From Lepidodermella squamata (lineage: Eukaryota > Gastrotricha), in the NCBI GenBank assembly GCA_047495785.1, contig JBLDXI010000033.1:744001-808000 (forward strand): a stretch of DNA of 64,000 bases, given 5' to 3'. Below, piece after piece: positions 43,531-55,878 of the stretch (positions are counted from its first letter, which is position 1; each line of letters starts with the position of its first letter). The notes beneath the pieces are model-generated. The model had not been told where the DNA came from, ran no database searches, and worked only from the letters and a program-made list of their open reading frames with translations. A program made the position numbers and the translations under genes.

Positions 43531-45273
43531 TCAAGTGCAGACCAAATCGGTATCGTTGTTGTTGATCCGGCAGCTGTAGCATTCGTAAAAGTTATCGAAA
43601 GTGTTGAAGTAATATTTTCCATTGAAAATGAACGTAGCGTTGTTCGCAGACTTGGTAACGTCAGGCTGCGTGGCGTTGTATTCGGAATAAAGCCTCCCGC
43701 CAATGGCCACAGTTAACGTAACTACAATAAGGATATAGATAGAAACTGCCATATTGTTGAACCTAGCAATCCTAGCTAAGTGCACTTCATGTTTTGCCGG
43801 ATCTTGTCGCATGGATTGCTTTTTTATGCATAAAAACTGTTTTGGCTGAAAAATATTTGCATATAGTTTAATGGGGTAAGAAAATTAAAAAAGTTTACAA
43901 TATTTTTTAGAAAATAAACAGGCTGAAATGCGACGAAAGGACTGTTTCCCTTCTCCGCGGCTTGGAACATCCGTAAGATGAAGGCTGACACCATAAACGC
44001 GTAGACGGACAGGACAAACATGGCGAATATGTACCATATAAACAATGGCAGTTCACCACTCGGCGGCATCCTAAAACATATTGCTAATCATTTTCTTCTA
44101 ATTTCGAAGTTAGTTCACTTACTGCCCGACGCAAATGCCGAATACAAGGAAAAAAGCGATTAAAACCGAGGTTGAAATAGCCATTTTCTCCTCGCTATTC
44201 GGAGGTACCAAGAATGTTAGAAGGCCAGTGACTGATAAGGCAACTACTGGGACTACGAGGCTATAGGAAAAATAATAAAATTTCGCCACTTACTGACGAA
44301 TGCCAAAACTTACGTAACGACGTAGTAAGAGCTTTTGCGTGAAATTATGAATTCAGTCACGTGTCGTTTTGCCCCATTTTCATCTGGCAGTTCTTCGACG
44401 TATGGCCTCGAGCCAATAAAGTGCCATTGCGCGTTTTCGCGATACGTCATGCTTCGAAAAATAACTACCATTTTTCCATCTAATCAGTTTCGACTAAAAA
44501 ATACCGGCACAATGGGAATTTCAGCTCTTCATCGAAAACCGTGAAAGATTCATCGGCTATAAATCTCGCGATGTAGTAGCACCTGAAAAAATTCAACTTA
44601 ATTCGAGTCTATTTCTCTCGAATTTTTCCTTACGTTTGAACGTCGAAAGGCCAAGTGACCATTTTAAAGTTCTATAATTAAAATAAAGCTATTGTGATAG
44701 TTTCATTCTTTCAATTCAGCTTACGCATATCAGAGAAACCGTTTGATAAATGCGAACTACACCCTGCGTCTGATAGTTTGTAATAGCGTATGTTTGAATC
44801 GCAAACGGCTGTTCGGCGAGAGATTTGCTGAATTCCGCAGCATTAGCCATATTCTGAAATTTCCGGAATTTCAAAAAATTAATGAAATAATTTTTACTGA
44901 CCTGGATGATGATTTTAGGGTACCACATCCGTGTGGCCCCATTGTTGACAGAATACTCTGGCATCCCGCCAATCGGGAGGTTGAACCCAAGCGCTCTAAT
45001 GGACCAGAAGAACTCTACCACAGAATTGATCATAATTGTGCTTCGTGTCTCATCGACTAACGGGATGCTCAATATCAAAAATTTGAGTCTAACAGTAATT
45101 TTCGCATTCGGATTCCCGGTGAGATTCAAAGGAGGAATCTCCGGATCGTAGACTGCCACTTTCTTCAGAGTGCTGTCGACCGTGACGAATGGGTTCACAG
45201 CGGCAAGTTTTGGGAAAGCATCGACAGTGGCCGCAAAATATGAGGCGCAAATTATTAACAGGGAAGATTTCAT
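43531..45273 (-). CDS. Cys-loop ligand-gated ion channel M (subfamily II)
   Basis: It starts at 45273 with a signal peptide (SSLLIICASYFAA) and ends at 43531. About eight exons. One intron near 44905-44852 is 48 nt without stops, so it also reads through. It has MWYPKIIIQ, Cys-loop C-x13-C (TWPFDVQTC), M1 SYYVVTLVVPVVALSV, and M2 SEEKMAISTSVLIAFF. The M3 exon starts after ELPLFIWYIFAMF. The tail after M4 ends YYFNTFDNFYECYSCRIN...LVC, as in J, K and L. The exon limits in the middle are less certain than the ends. Confidence 0.82.
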
Positions 45274-45559
45274 TTTGCAGGAGCAAAAATCATAGTGATC
45301 AATGAAAAAATTGTCGCATAACCTTCAAGCGCAAAATACACTCGAGGGACACTCGCGCAATTACTACTATAAATAAAACAAGCCATGCGCAGCGGAATTA
45401 TCGTCATAAAAACATACATTTGCCGAATATCCAGGTGCAAAATTGCTGGCCAACTTGATTACTCTCAACTGTAAAAAGGTCTCGGACATTAAAGTCAATT
45501 CGTCCTTGGTACGGGTGAAAAAAATTTAAACTTGATTTTTATGAGTCTGACTCAGTTAT

Positions 45560-46400
45560 TCACGCTGGTCAATAATCTGAAAACCACTCTCAAAATTCGC
45601 CACGGTTATCATCAGAAGTCCTATCTCCACCTTGGCGGATTTTTGTCGAGACCATCTTCTTCCAGATAGAAAAGATTCTGCATGGCACTAGTACGATCAG
45701 GACAGCAAAATTGCCGTGCGCAGCATAAAAATTTTTCAATTAAGACTGAAAACTGGCGATGACTAGAACAAATCATTGCAAGCAAAAAATATTTACTCGA
45801 ACATAAGAAATAACAGGCAGCACAGGAAAATCGGCTACGCTAAGCTTGACTTTTCTGATCCTAGCCGTGTGGACTCTTCGTGTTCCGCCTGGTTTTATTC
45901 TGCACGCATTGTTATTTGAGGCACAAAAGCTTCTTAGGCTTAATATTTTTGATGAAATAGATGGGTTGGAATGTGGCGAGAGGGCTGTAGTTTTTTCGGC
46001 TGCTTGATACAGCCGCAAAACGTAAGCATTGTGTGGACAGACCCAGCAAACCAGGCGATTATGTACCAAATAAACAAAGGAAAATTGCCACTAGGCGGCA
46101 TCCTGATTAAAATTTTGGTTTAATTATATCATTTTTATTCTTACTTATGTAAGTCTGTAATAAAGAGCAATTGAGCATTTTCGCGATACGTCGTGGGAAA
46201 ATAAGCGTTAATTACATTAATTATTGTCACAAATTATCGAGACGCCACTTCGCTGACTAGTAATCGTGCTTCTTCTCTCATCCATCATATTGAATATTGA
46301 ATATGAACAACTTGAGCCTGACAGCCACCTTTGAAGTCTACTTTGCCTTCAAATTCAACGGGGGATTCTCGGGGTCAAGGCGGGAAGTCTTGGAAAGGCG
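45560..46400 (-). pseudogene. Relic of a subfamily II channel (N), close to channel M
   Basis: Pieces match channel M in order: GGCGGCATCCTGA (46094) against its M3 exon edge, a segment around 46010 encoding YQAAEK against FQAAEK, VHTARIRK against VHLARIAR, GCATTTTCGCGATACGTCG (46169), and around 46300-46370 the 'NLSLTATF' frame against 'NLSLTVIF' on the opposite reading. Frames change between pieces and the Cys-loop, M1 and M2 exons are missing. It lies just upstream of channel M on the same strand, so it is probably a decayed tandem duplicate. Ends are approximate. Confidence 0.7.
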
Positions 46401-46622
46401 CCAGCCTGGACGAAAGTGCTCACAATTAACAGTAGATAAGCGCTCTTATTCGCGGACAAAATTAATGATTTTTGATAAATTCACATACCTCGCACAGGCT
46501 GAGTGCTCTCATGGGACTTGTCTTCAATCAGTGCTATAAATAATACAGTTCATGGCGCGACGGAATTATTATATAAAACAAACCTGTCTCGGCCAAATTT
46601 TGTCGAATTTTCCAATGGAAAA

Positions 46623-48513
46623 ATGATTGCAATCTTAGTAATAATTGCTCATAGTTTAACCTTGGTGTCAGGACTAGCTTGTGGATCAAATTCCACGTCT
46701 AAATGCGAGACTGGAGCCCTGGCTTTAACGAATTATTTGGCCGAAAATGCCGGAAATGGGACAAGTATCCCGCCCCTTGATTTCCGCTTTTCCCGAAGAC
46801 TAGATTATCGCCTCAGATATTCACTAATCGCCCTGCAATCCGTTGACGAACGAAGCTCTTCAGTCACGATAACTGGTATCACTGAGGTGAAATGGGACCT
46901 GTCTCCTCTTGGCTTCCGATGGCCTTATAGGGCGAATAACACGAAAAAATTCCCGAGGACATTTACGTATCGGCAAGCTAGATCTAACATTTGGACGCCA
47001 AAGCTAACAATCACGAATGCTATGAATTCTTTCGACTTTCTAAGCGCTGAAACACGCGCTCCAGTCGAAATTGACCACACAGGTAATTTTGAAAACTAAA
47101 CTACTTAATTCTCAATTTTATTGAAAAATCAGGTCTAGCTACCTGGAAGCTACATGGAAAAACTCGATTTTCAGTAATTTTTCAGATTTTTTGTATTTTT
47201 TTTCTAATTTTTTGTAATATTAGTGCGGTCTAAAACTAACTGCCTACCCATTCGATTATCAAATCTGCCAAGCTAATGTTCGAGATTTCACTATGTTTTA
47301 GATCGCGATTAATTTTTCTTTCATTAAGGTGTCTGTATCAGCTGAACTTTGGTTTGCCTGGAATACTCAGGCCTATCTGTCACCGATTTGCATGGACTCG
47401 TTTATCGAAAATCCGGGCTGGGTTATCATAGGAACTCGCATCAAAGTCACTATTACGCAATATACTCGCGGATTCGCCTATCCAACTGCCAGGTTCAATA
47501 TTTCCTAGCATCCTGAAAAACATATTTTCAATTTGTTTTCTCAAGTTTGGAAATTCTCATCAGCCGTGAAGGATCTTTCAGCTTGATAACCGTCATAATT
47601 CCTATCCTGTCACTGGCGCTTGTCAGCTCGGCAATGTTTATAATTCCTCCTGATAGCGGTAAGGGAAAAAATGTCCGACAAAATATCCAATAAAGTTCCC
47701 TAATTTTTCAGGAGAGAAAATTTCGGTCAGCCTCACGGTTCTACTGTCGTTTTTTGTCGTATTTTCAACGATTTCCATTGGACTTCCGCCTAACGCCGAC
47801 GACATCCCGTTGTTGCATTATGTAATACCTTCAAATTCAGCTTTCAGCTAATTAATAACCATTTTTCCTCAAGTACATCTTGGCACTGTTTCTTCTAAGC
47901 CTTGCCGGGTCTTTCGCATGTTGTGGTGAGATTTGAAATTTTAGAAAAATTCAATCTTGAAATATAAATTTCAGCTCTGGCTCGTGGATCCGAGGCTATC
48001 ATGGAATCGCATGAGAAGATAACAGTTCACGAAATTATGCAAAGTCTGAAGTACCAACTCGACGAGAATTCGGCTGTTGCAGAGGAAAGTAGTCTAGGCG
48101 CGGAAACTGAACAGGAGGTAAGCGTTGCCGATAATCGTCCGAAACTAGGTCACCGACGCAAATCGCTGGTAAACGCGGAACGCCGGCTGTTTCTCGACTA
48201 TAATCTAGCGAGAAAGTTGTACATCCTCAACGACTATGCCCTTGTCTTTTACATATCATCAGTCCTGATTATAACGGTGGTTTTCGCCGTACTGTTGCAG
48301 TTCTATATGACGGATATGAACAGCTTTACGGCGAGCAAAAATTCAACGGATGGAAAGGCTGATTTCACGCTGGTGGCGACTGGTTATACGTTACCGGGCG
48401 ATCGCGGCTATTTTTTCGCCCCGCTGTATTCGCGTAAAAATTGCGCCCGTGCTATCGACATGGCGAGTGGACTGGCGCTTGATTACAAACAGCTTGCAGA
48501 TCCACTGAAGTAA
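46623..48513 (+). CDS. Cys-loop ligand-gated ion channel O (subfamily II)
   Basis: About nine exons. The ATG at 46623 starts a signal peptide (IAILVIIAHSLTLVSG). It has SNIWTPKLTITN, Cys-loop C-x13-C (YPFDYQIC), M1 from SFSLITVIIPILSLAL, and M2 from SGEKISVSLTVLLSFFVVF. The M3-M4 loop is ~90 residues. M4 is ALVFYISSVLIITVVF. The extracellular tail keeps RGYFFAPLYSRKNC but has lost the second Cys and the terminal Cys of the J/K/L/M motif. The small exon borders near 47280-47330 were placed to keep the reading frame. Confidence 0.82.
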
Positions 48514-48570
48514 AATAAGACCTAGGCGAAATTTGACAAATCGATATTTTACAACTTATTACACATTGAA

Positions 48571-48612
48571 TAATGACAATAATAATAAATAATATTAATA
48601 ATAATAATAATT
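48571..48612. repeat. AAT-type microsatellite
   Basis: Imperfect run of ATAATA units. Confidence 0.8.
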
Positions 48613-48625
48613 GATTATTGGTTCT

Positions 48626-48795
48626 ACGACAACTGAGACCCGAAAACCGAGACCGGACACCTGAGATCAAAACATAAATAAAGACTTTGATTTTCGCTAC
48701 AGGAGACACAGACAACCGAGGGCAGATAATTCGTTTTAATAATTAATAAAATCCCGGACAACCGACATCCCAGACACCGACAACTGAAGCTAAAT
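48626..48795. repeat. Degenerate tandem motif ACAACYGARACC
   Basis: Units such as ACAACTGAGACC, AAAACCGAGACC, GACACCTGAGA, GACAACCGAGG, GACAACCGACATC and GACAACTGAAG recur six or more times in about 170 nt downstream of channel O. Spacing is irregular. Confidence 0.6.
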
Positions 48796-49595
48796 AATTG
48801 GCGAATATTTATTTTATATATTCTCGATTCTCGAATATTTCAGACGACGTGGCTAAGAGGTCAATTAACGTGAACGCCGAATCTTCAGTCTTCAAGGACA
48901 TGGCTGTCTGATATATTATAGCATATTCATTTTTAAATCAAACCATTTAACTGCGAGTTCTGGTTGTCCGTTCCCAGATGTAATTACATTTAAAAAATAA
49001 ATGAAAAATGTTCGTCGTCATGCTAATCAGCATCAGAATAAAATAATGTCTTATTCTATTGTTATTTTTTGGTCTTTTTCTTCTCTTTCAATTTCTTCTT
49101 TAAGAGAAATCAGAAATTTTCTGGATTTTTCTGAATATATTTCGCTGATATATTTACTAGTAAAAACAGCGATCGTGCGATTATGGACTACTCACGTGAT
49201 CATGACAATGGATTGCTTATACATTTTGAAATCTTGATAGTAAGAAGTGACACTTTATTTTTAGATTCACCAGTAAGATTGCATGTATTTTATTTGACGT
49301 GTCATCCTTTCCTTATGTAAGACTAACGTGTATTGCACGTGGGTGTTCGGACAAGTCGGCGCGGTTATGGTGCAAAAATATCTAGGTTGATCACCCGATT
49401 TGGGGCAAAACACTACCCAGGCTGCTCAACTAAGCGTGAAATGGCGGAAATGCGAAAGAATAAATCGTGTACGTAGACTGCGGGGCCGGAGGCGCCGAAA
49501 ACTTCCATAAAATAAACCATTCAAGAAATACATCATTTTCCTAATTCGACCGTCGTTTTAGCAAACTGCTTTGGCCGGATCCAAAATAGATTAGG
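48796..49595. other. Intergenic region before the secreted-protein array
   Basis: I see no gene or repeat worth naming. This is the boundary between the receptor cluster and the array. Confidence 0.45.
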
Positions 49596-50131
49596 ATGCT
49601 AGTGAATTTTTTCTTCATCGCAACTGTGCTGCTTTGCCTTGTCGATTTCGTTCGATCAGAAGATGAAGTACCTGAAGCCGTTAATTCCACTGAGCCGGTT
49701 GAAAGTTTAGCCGCTGTAGCTAAGGCCTTGGTCAACAAAGGCAGCGACGAAGAGCGTAAGCTAAAAAATCGAATTCGTAAAACATTCTGATCATTTTTTA
49801 CGTCGCAGAGCCCCAAGCTATGAGTATGACCATGATGCGAGAGGTGATGGCATTGGTTATGCTAAAACAACGATTCTGCGATAACCGCAGTCCTCCAAAG
49901 CGGTCGCTGAATGAAGAGCAGATAAACTGCGCCCAGCTCTCGGCAACGGTGACGAAAAAGCTGTTGTTCGTGACGAATTTGATGCGTGAAGAGCAGCAGC
50001 GCCGGCGTTACTTGCATTGCATGAAACTTTTCAAGTCGCAACAAATTTGCACTCAGACCGGGAGTTTTTACCTCTGGGCGCAGACTCTCGCGAAGGAAAT
50101 CATGCATGGCAAAAATGTCGTTGATGCTTGA
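49596..50131 (+). CDS. Secreted four-cysteine family protein G1
   Basis: Exons 49596-49755 and 49809-50131, phase-1 intron of 53 nt; 160 residues. Signal peptide LVNFFFIATVLLCLVDFVRS. Mature cysteines: RFCDN, INCAQ, LHCMKLF, QICTQ. The linker between the first and second Cys is short (~20 residues) and holds PPKRS, a dibasic site. The C-terminal module reads EEQQRRRYLHCMKLFKSQ, then TGSFYLWAQTLAKEIM. Helical throughout by eye. No family recognised. It is the first gene of the array, all on the plus strand. Confidence 0.85.
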
Positions 50132-50540
50132 ATAAAAACACGCTATTAGGTTTCCCTTAATTATAATGTTTGTCTCCATCTAATTGTTGAACTTTTTGTA
50201 TTTTGTACGGTTATCAAACTTTCATTTTCCGATAAGTCCGACGTCGAATGGTCCTAGGTTTCATGTTTCTCAAGTTTATTGCGACTATTAGCTGTGAGAT
50301 TGATGTACACAAGTGACATCAACGAAGGACATGGATGATGTTTTTATTTATAAGTTTGTACCTGCTGTTTTCGCACGTGGGCGCATGCGTGCATACGCTG
50401 CGCAGAATTTCGTCGCGAGAAGTAGATCAGGCCTCACATAATTAATTTTGCGAAAAATTAAGTTCTTGGAACCGCATGAGAACACGTGGCTGGACCTACA
50501 TTTCTGAGTTCATTGTCACAATCTCATTTTTCAATCGAAA

Positions 50541-51219
50541 ATGAAATCAAAAGCTCTGAGAGCTGTGATTCTCGGAGCCTTCCCGATTGTTTTTGGCATG
50601 GATATGATGGAAGCATGGCGAGCCTTATCGTCCACCTTAAATAAGCATGAATGTGAGTATGATTCCCACCAAAATGACCCCCGTAATTTTTTCAATTTTT
50701 TCAGCTGCAGTAGCAGACTATACCTTGAAATCCCTCGCCAGAGCTATAATTTCAGCCAAGAACTTTCGAGATGAATGCGACTTGAATGTAACAACAACTT
50801 CGATACCTTTCATTACCCAAACCAACCCTCCACGGCTCAACGTAGTCAGAGCATTGAGGACAAAATCTCTTAAAAAGTCGCCTCGGCGAAATCAGACTGT
50901 CTCGCAACGGAAAATTCAGCGGAAACTCATCGCTTCGGGTTTCCATAGATTCGGGCCAAAGATGGCTGCTGGGATGTTGAGTCATATTCGGGAGGTTAAT
51001 GGCATGGCTCTGTCGTGCAAAAATGCTGGGGAGATTTTAAATCTTAGAATCAAAACTATGGTCAACTTCCTGATAAGTCTCCAGCATAGACAGCGACTGG
51101 ACACGTGTATGCTCATCTTCAAATCAGAAAATATTTGCAGACAAAGAAGTTCGTTCTTCGTTTGGGCACAGCAGTTGGCTCGGGCGATAATGGATGGCCG
51201 TGTTCAGTTTAATTCTTAA
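50541..51219 (+). CDS. Secreted four-cysteine family protein G2
   Basis: Exons 50541-50652 and 50705-51219, phase-1 intron of 52 nt; 208 residues. The leader RAVILGAFPIVFGM is less hydrophobic than in its relatives. After the intron: LKSLARAIISAKNFRDEC, a ~100-residue basic linker (KSLKKSPRRNQ, RKIQRK), then LSCKNAGEILNLRIK, LQHRQRLDTCMLIFKS, ICRQRSSFFVWAQQLARAIMDG. All four cysteines are conserved. Confidence 0.87.
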
Positions 51220-53708
51220 TTTTGCATAATTAAATAAAAGATGACCGTTAACAAAGGAAAAGTGGGGTTTTGATGCCGCTTTCAAGATCAATGAACAAGG
51301 AGTCGAGCGATATCAATAAGAGGTTGATAGTCATCAGGGCTGCTGAGAAAATGGGCTTCAAAGTGTGCGGTTGAACACGGCTCATTTTGAAAAAATGCGC
51401 GCTTAAAAAATTGAATTTTTTTATTGCATCAGCCTAGACAACACTGTAACAGATAGGAAACTAACGATCTTTGCATAGTGAATTTATTCGAGCTGTTATT
51501 ACAAAAAGGGCGGCACGCGACCAATTTTTATGTCACCCAACGCCCTATCCGCCCATGATAATTTTAATTAATTTCAAAAAATAAAAAAGGAACAGGTACC
51601 TCTTTCAAAAATTTTGGATTTTTGCTCATATATAATAGAAGCGGTCCTCTATCTATTGATACCAGGCACACCTAGCGTTCCCCTATGGATAATATTCTAA
51701 AATTCGGCAAAAAGGGCTAGAATTGGTGATTTTCGGCAAAATTGCCATTATTCTGCGGCGGCTGGCTCTTCCGAAATTTTTTTAAAAATTTGAAAAATTT
51801 AGTTTATCCATATTGAGAATTTTCCGACGATATAAAATTTGCCCGGCAGATAACTTATTTCGATTTCGGATTTTTTCTGAGGCCGAAAAATTATTATTCG
51901 CTAGAATATCTCCGAACATAGCGACGTTGTGAGAGAATTCAAAGTCCAATGTGCACGGCCGAAAATAATCCGAAAACCGAAATAAATTATCTGCCGGGCT
52001 ATTTTCTTCCGCGCAGTGGTAATTTTTGAGGTAACCTATGTGAGGGGATTATGCTAGATATTCAACAAATTTGATGGGTTCAAGGTAGCGCTTTCACGCC
52101 AACCTGAATCGACAACTTTTCGGAACTTCTAAATCCTCCTCCGCCAAACCCCAAGTAAAGACTTTTCCTATATTAAGAATTAAGAATATAGAGCGTGGGT
52201 ATACAATGAAAAAGCCTTGCATTTTTTACGATCCCAGGAGGAAATCCCTGGAATGCGAGCTATTTTGGATCCTGATCAAGATAATTTGTCACTTTTTGGC
52301 ACCCATATTAATAAACTCATCCCATTGAGTCTCATCCAAAAGGTCAAATCAGTATAAATACGCCTCGTGGTTTCGATCGCATGAAGCCTTGAGACTTGAG
52401 CCAAAAAGATCAATTTCAATTTCGCCTGGGCAGACAATTACAACAGAGCTTGTATTATAATTTCAGGGGCAGCATTATCTTCTTTATTTCCGCAAGTGCC
52501 TCGATTGTTCTGCGCTGTTTCCTCCCCGATGTCTCCGCTGTGGTGTACGAGCCTGTCACAAATTGTTTTGCCGAAGCCAGACTTCTCCACGAGCCTCAAT
52601 TTAACCGTATTCCCAGACCCCACGCCGCTTTCTACACTTGCCAACATATTTCAATAAACGACCTGCCAAACCACTTTTCAACATAAATTTCATCAATATT
52701 TTAGGCTGGTATGAACAACTACTAAAGACTTGAGCAAATCATGTGAATTTTGTTTCAATGCTAGAAATCCCAAGATTCTCCAAGAAATACTGAGTCCTCC
52801 TGCTTTAGGCTTGTTATAGGCCCTTGCGCGGTATCAGCAGTTATGAATGGATCCCAAAATTACTTAAGCTGAGAGATTTACTCACCCAATACGTTTGAAA
52901 TTCGCAAATAGAGAGCTGGGTATGAATCTCTAGAGCGAAGCGAGACAAATCTTGCTAAATAACAGGAAATCAAGCTGAAATTTTATTTTTCGGGGTTAAT
53001 CTCTTTAAGCTTTAAGTAACCAATGACAGAATCTAATACATGCGATTCACACTTGAGACGCATCTCAAAGGGAAATATGTCCATGGCTCGAATCTGGATT
53101 CAAAAAAATGGCTCCAACATAGCGAAAAAAGTGATCCCCAATCTATTAATCCTATATAGTAAAATCTTTGGTTTATGGATGAAATTACGATATTATTTGT
53201 CCGATAAAAGTAGACAGACTGCAAAAAAGTGTTTCTCAAATTAGCTACAACGGAATCCTATTTTATTGTCGGGGATATTGACAATAATTTATAAATAAGT
53301 ATATATTCAGCATTCAGCAAATGAACATCAGCAAAGCTCAAATGTCGCTGCTGTAGCGGGTAATCTCCAGACCAATCTTTTACGACTTACATTTAGTCAC
53401 AAAAAGATTGCATAAGCATTCTCCTATAAAAAATGGGGCACATTTTATTTATCAGCGGAACAAATCGCCAGCGGGGGATTGAGACGTGTAATTTTTGTCC
53501 GATAATGACCTCGCGCGTCAAATGAAATTACTCCAGATTTTACGCTGACTGGCTTTATTCTATTTTACTACTACTACTGGCCATTGAGATATCGATTGTT
53601 CACACATTATTCATCGGAATGCGTTGCACCTCTTGAGACACCACCGACTTGCCTCTTATTGTAGCATCCACATTGCTAGAAACCGACTGAATTTAAGAGC
53701 AGCTAAAC
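51220..53708. other. 2.5-kb gap in the array
   Basis: It contains an inverted repeat (51841-51999) and a TATA-like GTATAAATA near 52348. No family member or other convincing gene follows that TATA. Frames at 52396-52686 and 53023-53244 have no signal peptide or family motif. Confidence 0.45.
51841..51999. repeat. Short inverted repeat, possible MITE
   Basis: Arms of about 45 nt (51841-51885 and 51957-51999) start GCCCGGCAGATAA at both ends in inverted orientation. I see no target duplication. Confidence 0.6.
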
Positions 53709-54300
53709 ATGATTTTTCTACTACTATTTGGAACAGCGATATGTCTATCATGCTGCGCCGAGATAGCAGCGAGTAATAATCAACGATCAGACGTATTTGG
53801 CAGTCTCCTGAAAAACATCAGCGCGGACGTTAAGCGTAAGAGTTCCGAGTCCGATTCCTACGCAGGCTCAAATTTCTCGTTGTTTTCTATTCGTCTTTTT
53901 AGCACCTACGAACTTCGTAACCCTGGAAATGCTATCCCGGGCCCTAGTTTCAGCCAAACGATATCAAGAGGCCTGTAAACAACTCACTCAGACGAAGGCT
54001 GAATCTAAACTCGCTCAACCGGAGGAAAATGTTCAAAAATTGCTATTTCACCGGCACAGAGCATCAAGAATCCCGGTGAAACGCTCCCAGCAAGATCAAC
54101 CCGATCCTACAGAGATGTCCTGCTCGAACGTAGCTAACATAGTAGCATCTCGGGTGAAATCTCTGGCTATATTCATGCGAGTTCAGCGGCAGAAAAAACG
54201 CCTCGAAAACTGCATGAAAGTGTTCAATTCTCAGGACGTATGCCACCAACGCGGGGCATTTTTTGTATGGGCGAAACATGTAGCACAGGATATGGTATAG
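53709..54300 (+). CDS. Secreted four-cysteine family protein G3
   Basis: Exons 53709-53835 and 53903-54300, phase-1 intron of 67 nt (donor GC|GTAAGAG); 174 residues. Signal peptide IFLLLFGTAICLSCC. Exon 2: LSRALVSAKRYQEAC, a ~60-residue linker ending IPVKRSQQDQPDPTEM with a Lys-Arg site, then SCSNVANIVASRVKSLA, KKRLENCMKVFNS, VCHQRGAFFVWAKHVAQDM. It ends earlier than its relatives, without the GIMxG tail. Confidence 0.87.
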
Positions 54301-54724
54301 GAACGGAAACAAATAAAGAAAAATATCCTCGTCCAAGCTGTCGCTTTTGAACATTAATTAACCCGAAGACGGACTCCCTCGGAGTTGTTAGTATAATTAA
54401 ATGGGGAAATGCGGAACAAATTTCCGGTAAAATTAGGATATGACGTGTGATGACTTTTTGCAGTGAATGTCGGTCATGCTTGTTAACCCGTCTAAAAGAG
54501 ATAACCAGACATGTTAGCACCTTTTAAATTAATGAAGTACTAGGCCTAGCACTGAGGAATGCACCTGTCGTCATGGGATTCAGAGTTTCTATAGAAATGA
54601 CAACCACATTGGACGCATTAGGTAAATTGAAATATTTGCGAAGGTGTGATAGCTGATACGGAAATAAACCTGGGCTGCTCCCAGTACTCTTGCAACAGCT
54701 TGGTGATTATATAAAAATTAAAAC

Positions 54725-55396
54725 ATGAGATTTTTGTACGGTCTACTCTTGTCATGTTGCTTTTACAACAATGTTACCAGCAACGCAACAACTGACGCGA
54801 ATGTTATGAGGTGGAGGGAGCTGTTATCTAGACTGACATCACAACAATGTAAGTCCGAATTGCCTATTGAAAAAACCCTATTTGGACTTGTTCTTTCAGC
54901 TGTCATGGCCGGTGTGTCTCTGAAGCTGATAGCTCGTTCGGTAGTCGATGCACTCCGGGAGCATGTAGCATGTGAAAGTCGCTTGTTCACCACAACAAAA
55001 CCACCTCCGACATTCTCCCATGATATTGGAGCATCCAAGTACCGCTCCAGTAAATTCAAACCCGTCGCAAAAAGCCGACGATCAATTGCTAAGGCCCATG
55101 CAGTGAAACGATCTGGAGGTGGCAAAAGCAACTTACAAGCCCTCATTGAAAAGTACGAGAGCAAGTCAGCCGACAAAGTTCAAAATCAAGCCAGCTGTGC
55201 TCGTACTAGTAAGGTCTTGGAGGGCCGAATTCGAGCTCTCGCTAATTTCATGCACAACCTTCAACAGCGGCAACGTCTTGAGACGTGCATGAGTGTTTTC
55301 CGATCGGCTGAAATCTGCCACCAGCGCGGGTCTTTCTTCGTTTGGGCTCAGCAATTGGCAAAGGGGATCATGAGTGGAAGAACTACCATAAGCTAA
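54725..55396 (+). CDS. Secreted four-cysteine family protein G4
   Basis: Exons 54725-54848 and 54900-55396; the 51-nt intron has no stop and a length divisible by three, so the whole locus also reads as one 223-codon frame. Spliced product 206 residues. Comparison with the family and the GTAAGT...TTTCAG signals support splicing. Signal peptide LYGLLLSCCFYNNVTS. Exon 2: LKLIARSVVDALREHVAC, a basic linker with RRSIAKAHAVKRSGGG, then ASCARTSKVLEGRIRALANF, LQQRQRLETCMSVFRS, ICHQRGSFFVWAQQLAKGIM. A TATA-like TATAAAAA lies just upstream of the ATG. Confidence 0.88.
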   Translation: MRFLYGLLLSCCFYNNVTSNATTDANVMRWRELLSRLTSQQCKSELPIEKTLFGLVLSAVMAGVSLKLIARSVVDALREHVACESRLFTTTKPPPTFSHDIGASKYRSSKFKPVAKSRRSIAKAHAVKRSGGGKSNLQALIEKYESKSADKVQNQASCARTSKVLEGRIRALANFMHNLQQRQRLETCMSVFRSAEICHQRGSFFVWAQQLAKGIMSGRTTIS

Positions 55397-55878
55397 TAAG
55401 TCATGAGAGAGATCAAAACACTGTGTTGTTTGTTGTTTTTCTAATGAGCCGTTTATCTTTCTTTGTTTTGCTATAGTAAATAAGTCACCGCATTCGATTC
55501 CTATTTTAGATCTAACATGGGCGACTTGGCTTTGTTCACGTTGATTTACCGGACTAGGATTTCCACCCTCAAGGCTGTTTTGTGAGGACTCTGATTCCGA
55601 GAACACGTCTGCTTATAAGCGCCAGTAATCCTGATCAACAAATAAGCACTTTACGCTTGATTAGCGCGCGCGTGAACTAATCCTTCAGATATTGCACCTG
55701 ATCTTGTCACAAAAAATACAGCATCGATAACAGAATCGACAATTTGCTAATGCATACTACGTGCTCATTTGATATTTGAGAAGTGCAAATCGCTATCTGA
55801 TTCACGTCATTGAATTGCCGTGATTCAATTCTTTTACAGGCGATTAGAAAAATATGAAGAATTTTTCCAAGAATTAGA

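Noticed and set aside
52396-52686. Possible gene after the TATA-like GTATAAATA near 52348
   Set aside because: The frame starts with TTG, has no signal peptide and no array motif; the nearby ATG at 52381 stops after three codons.
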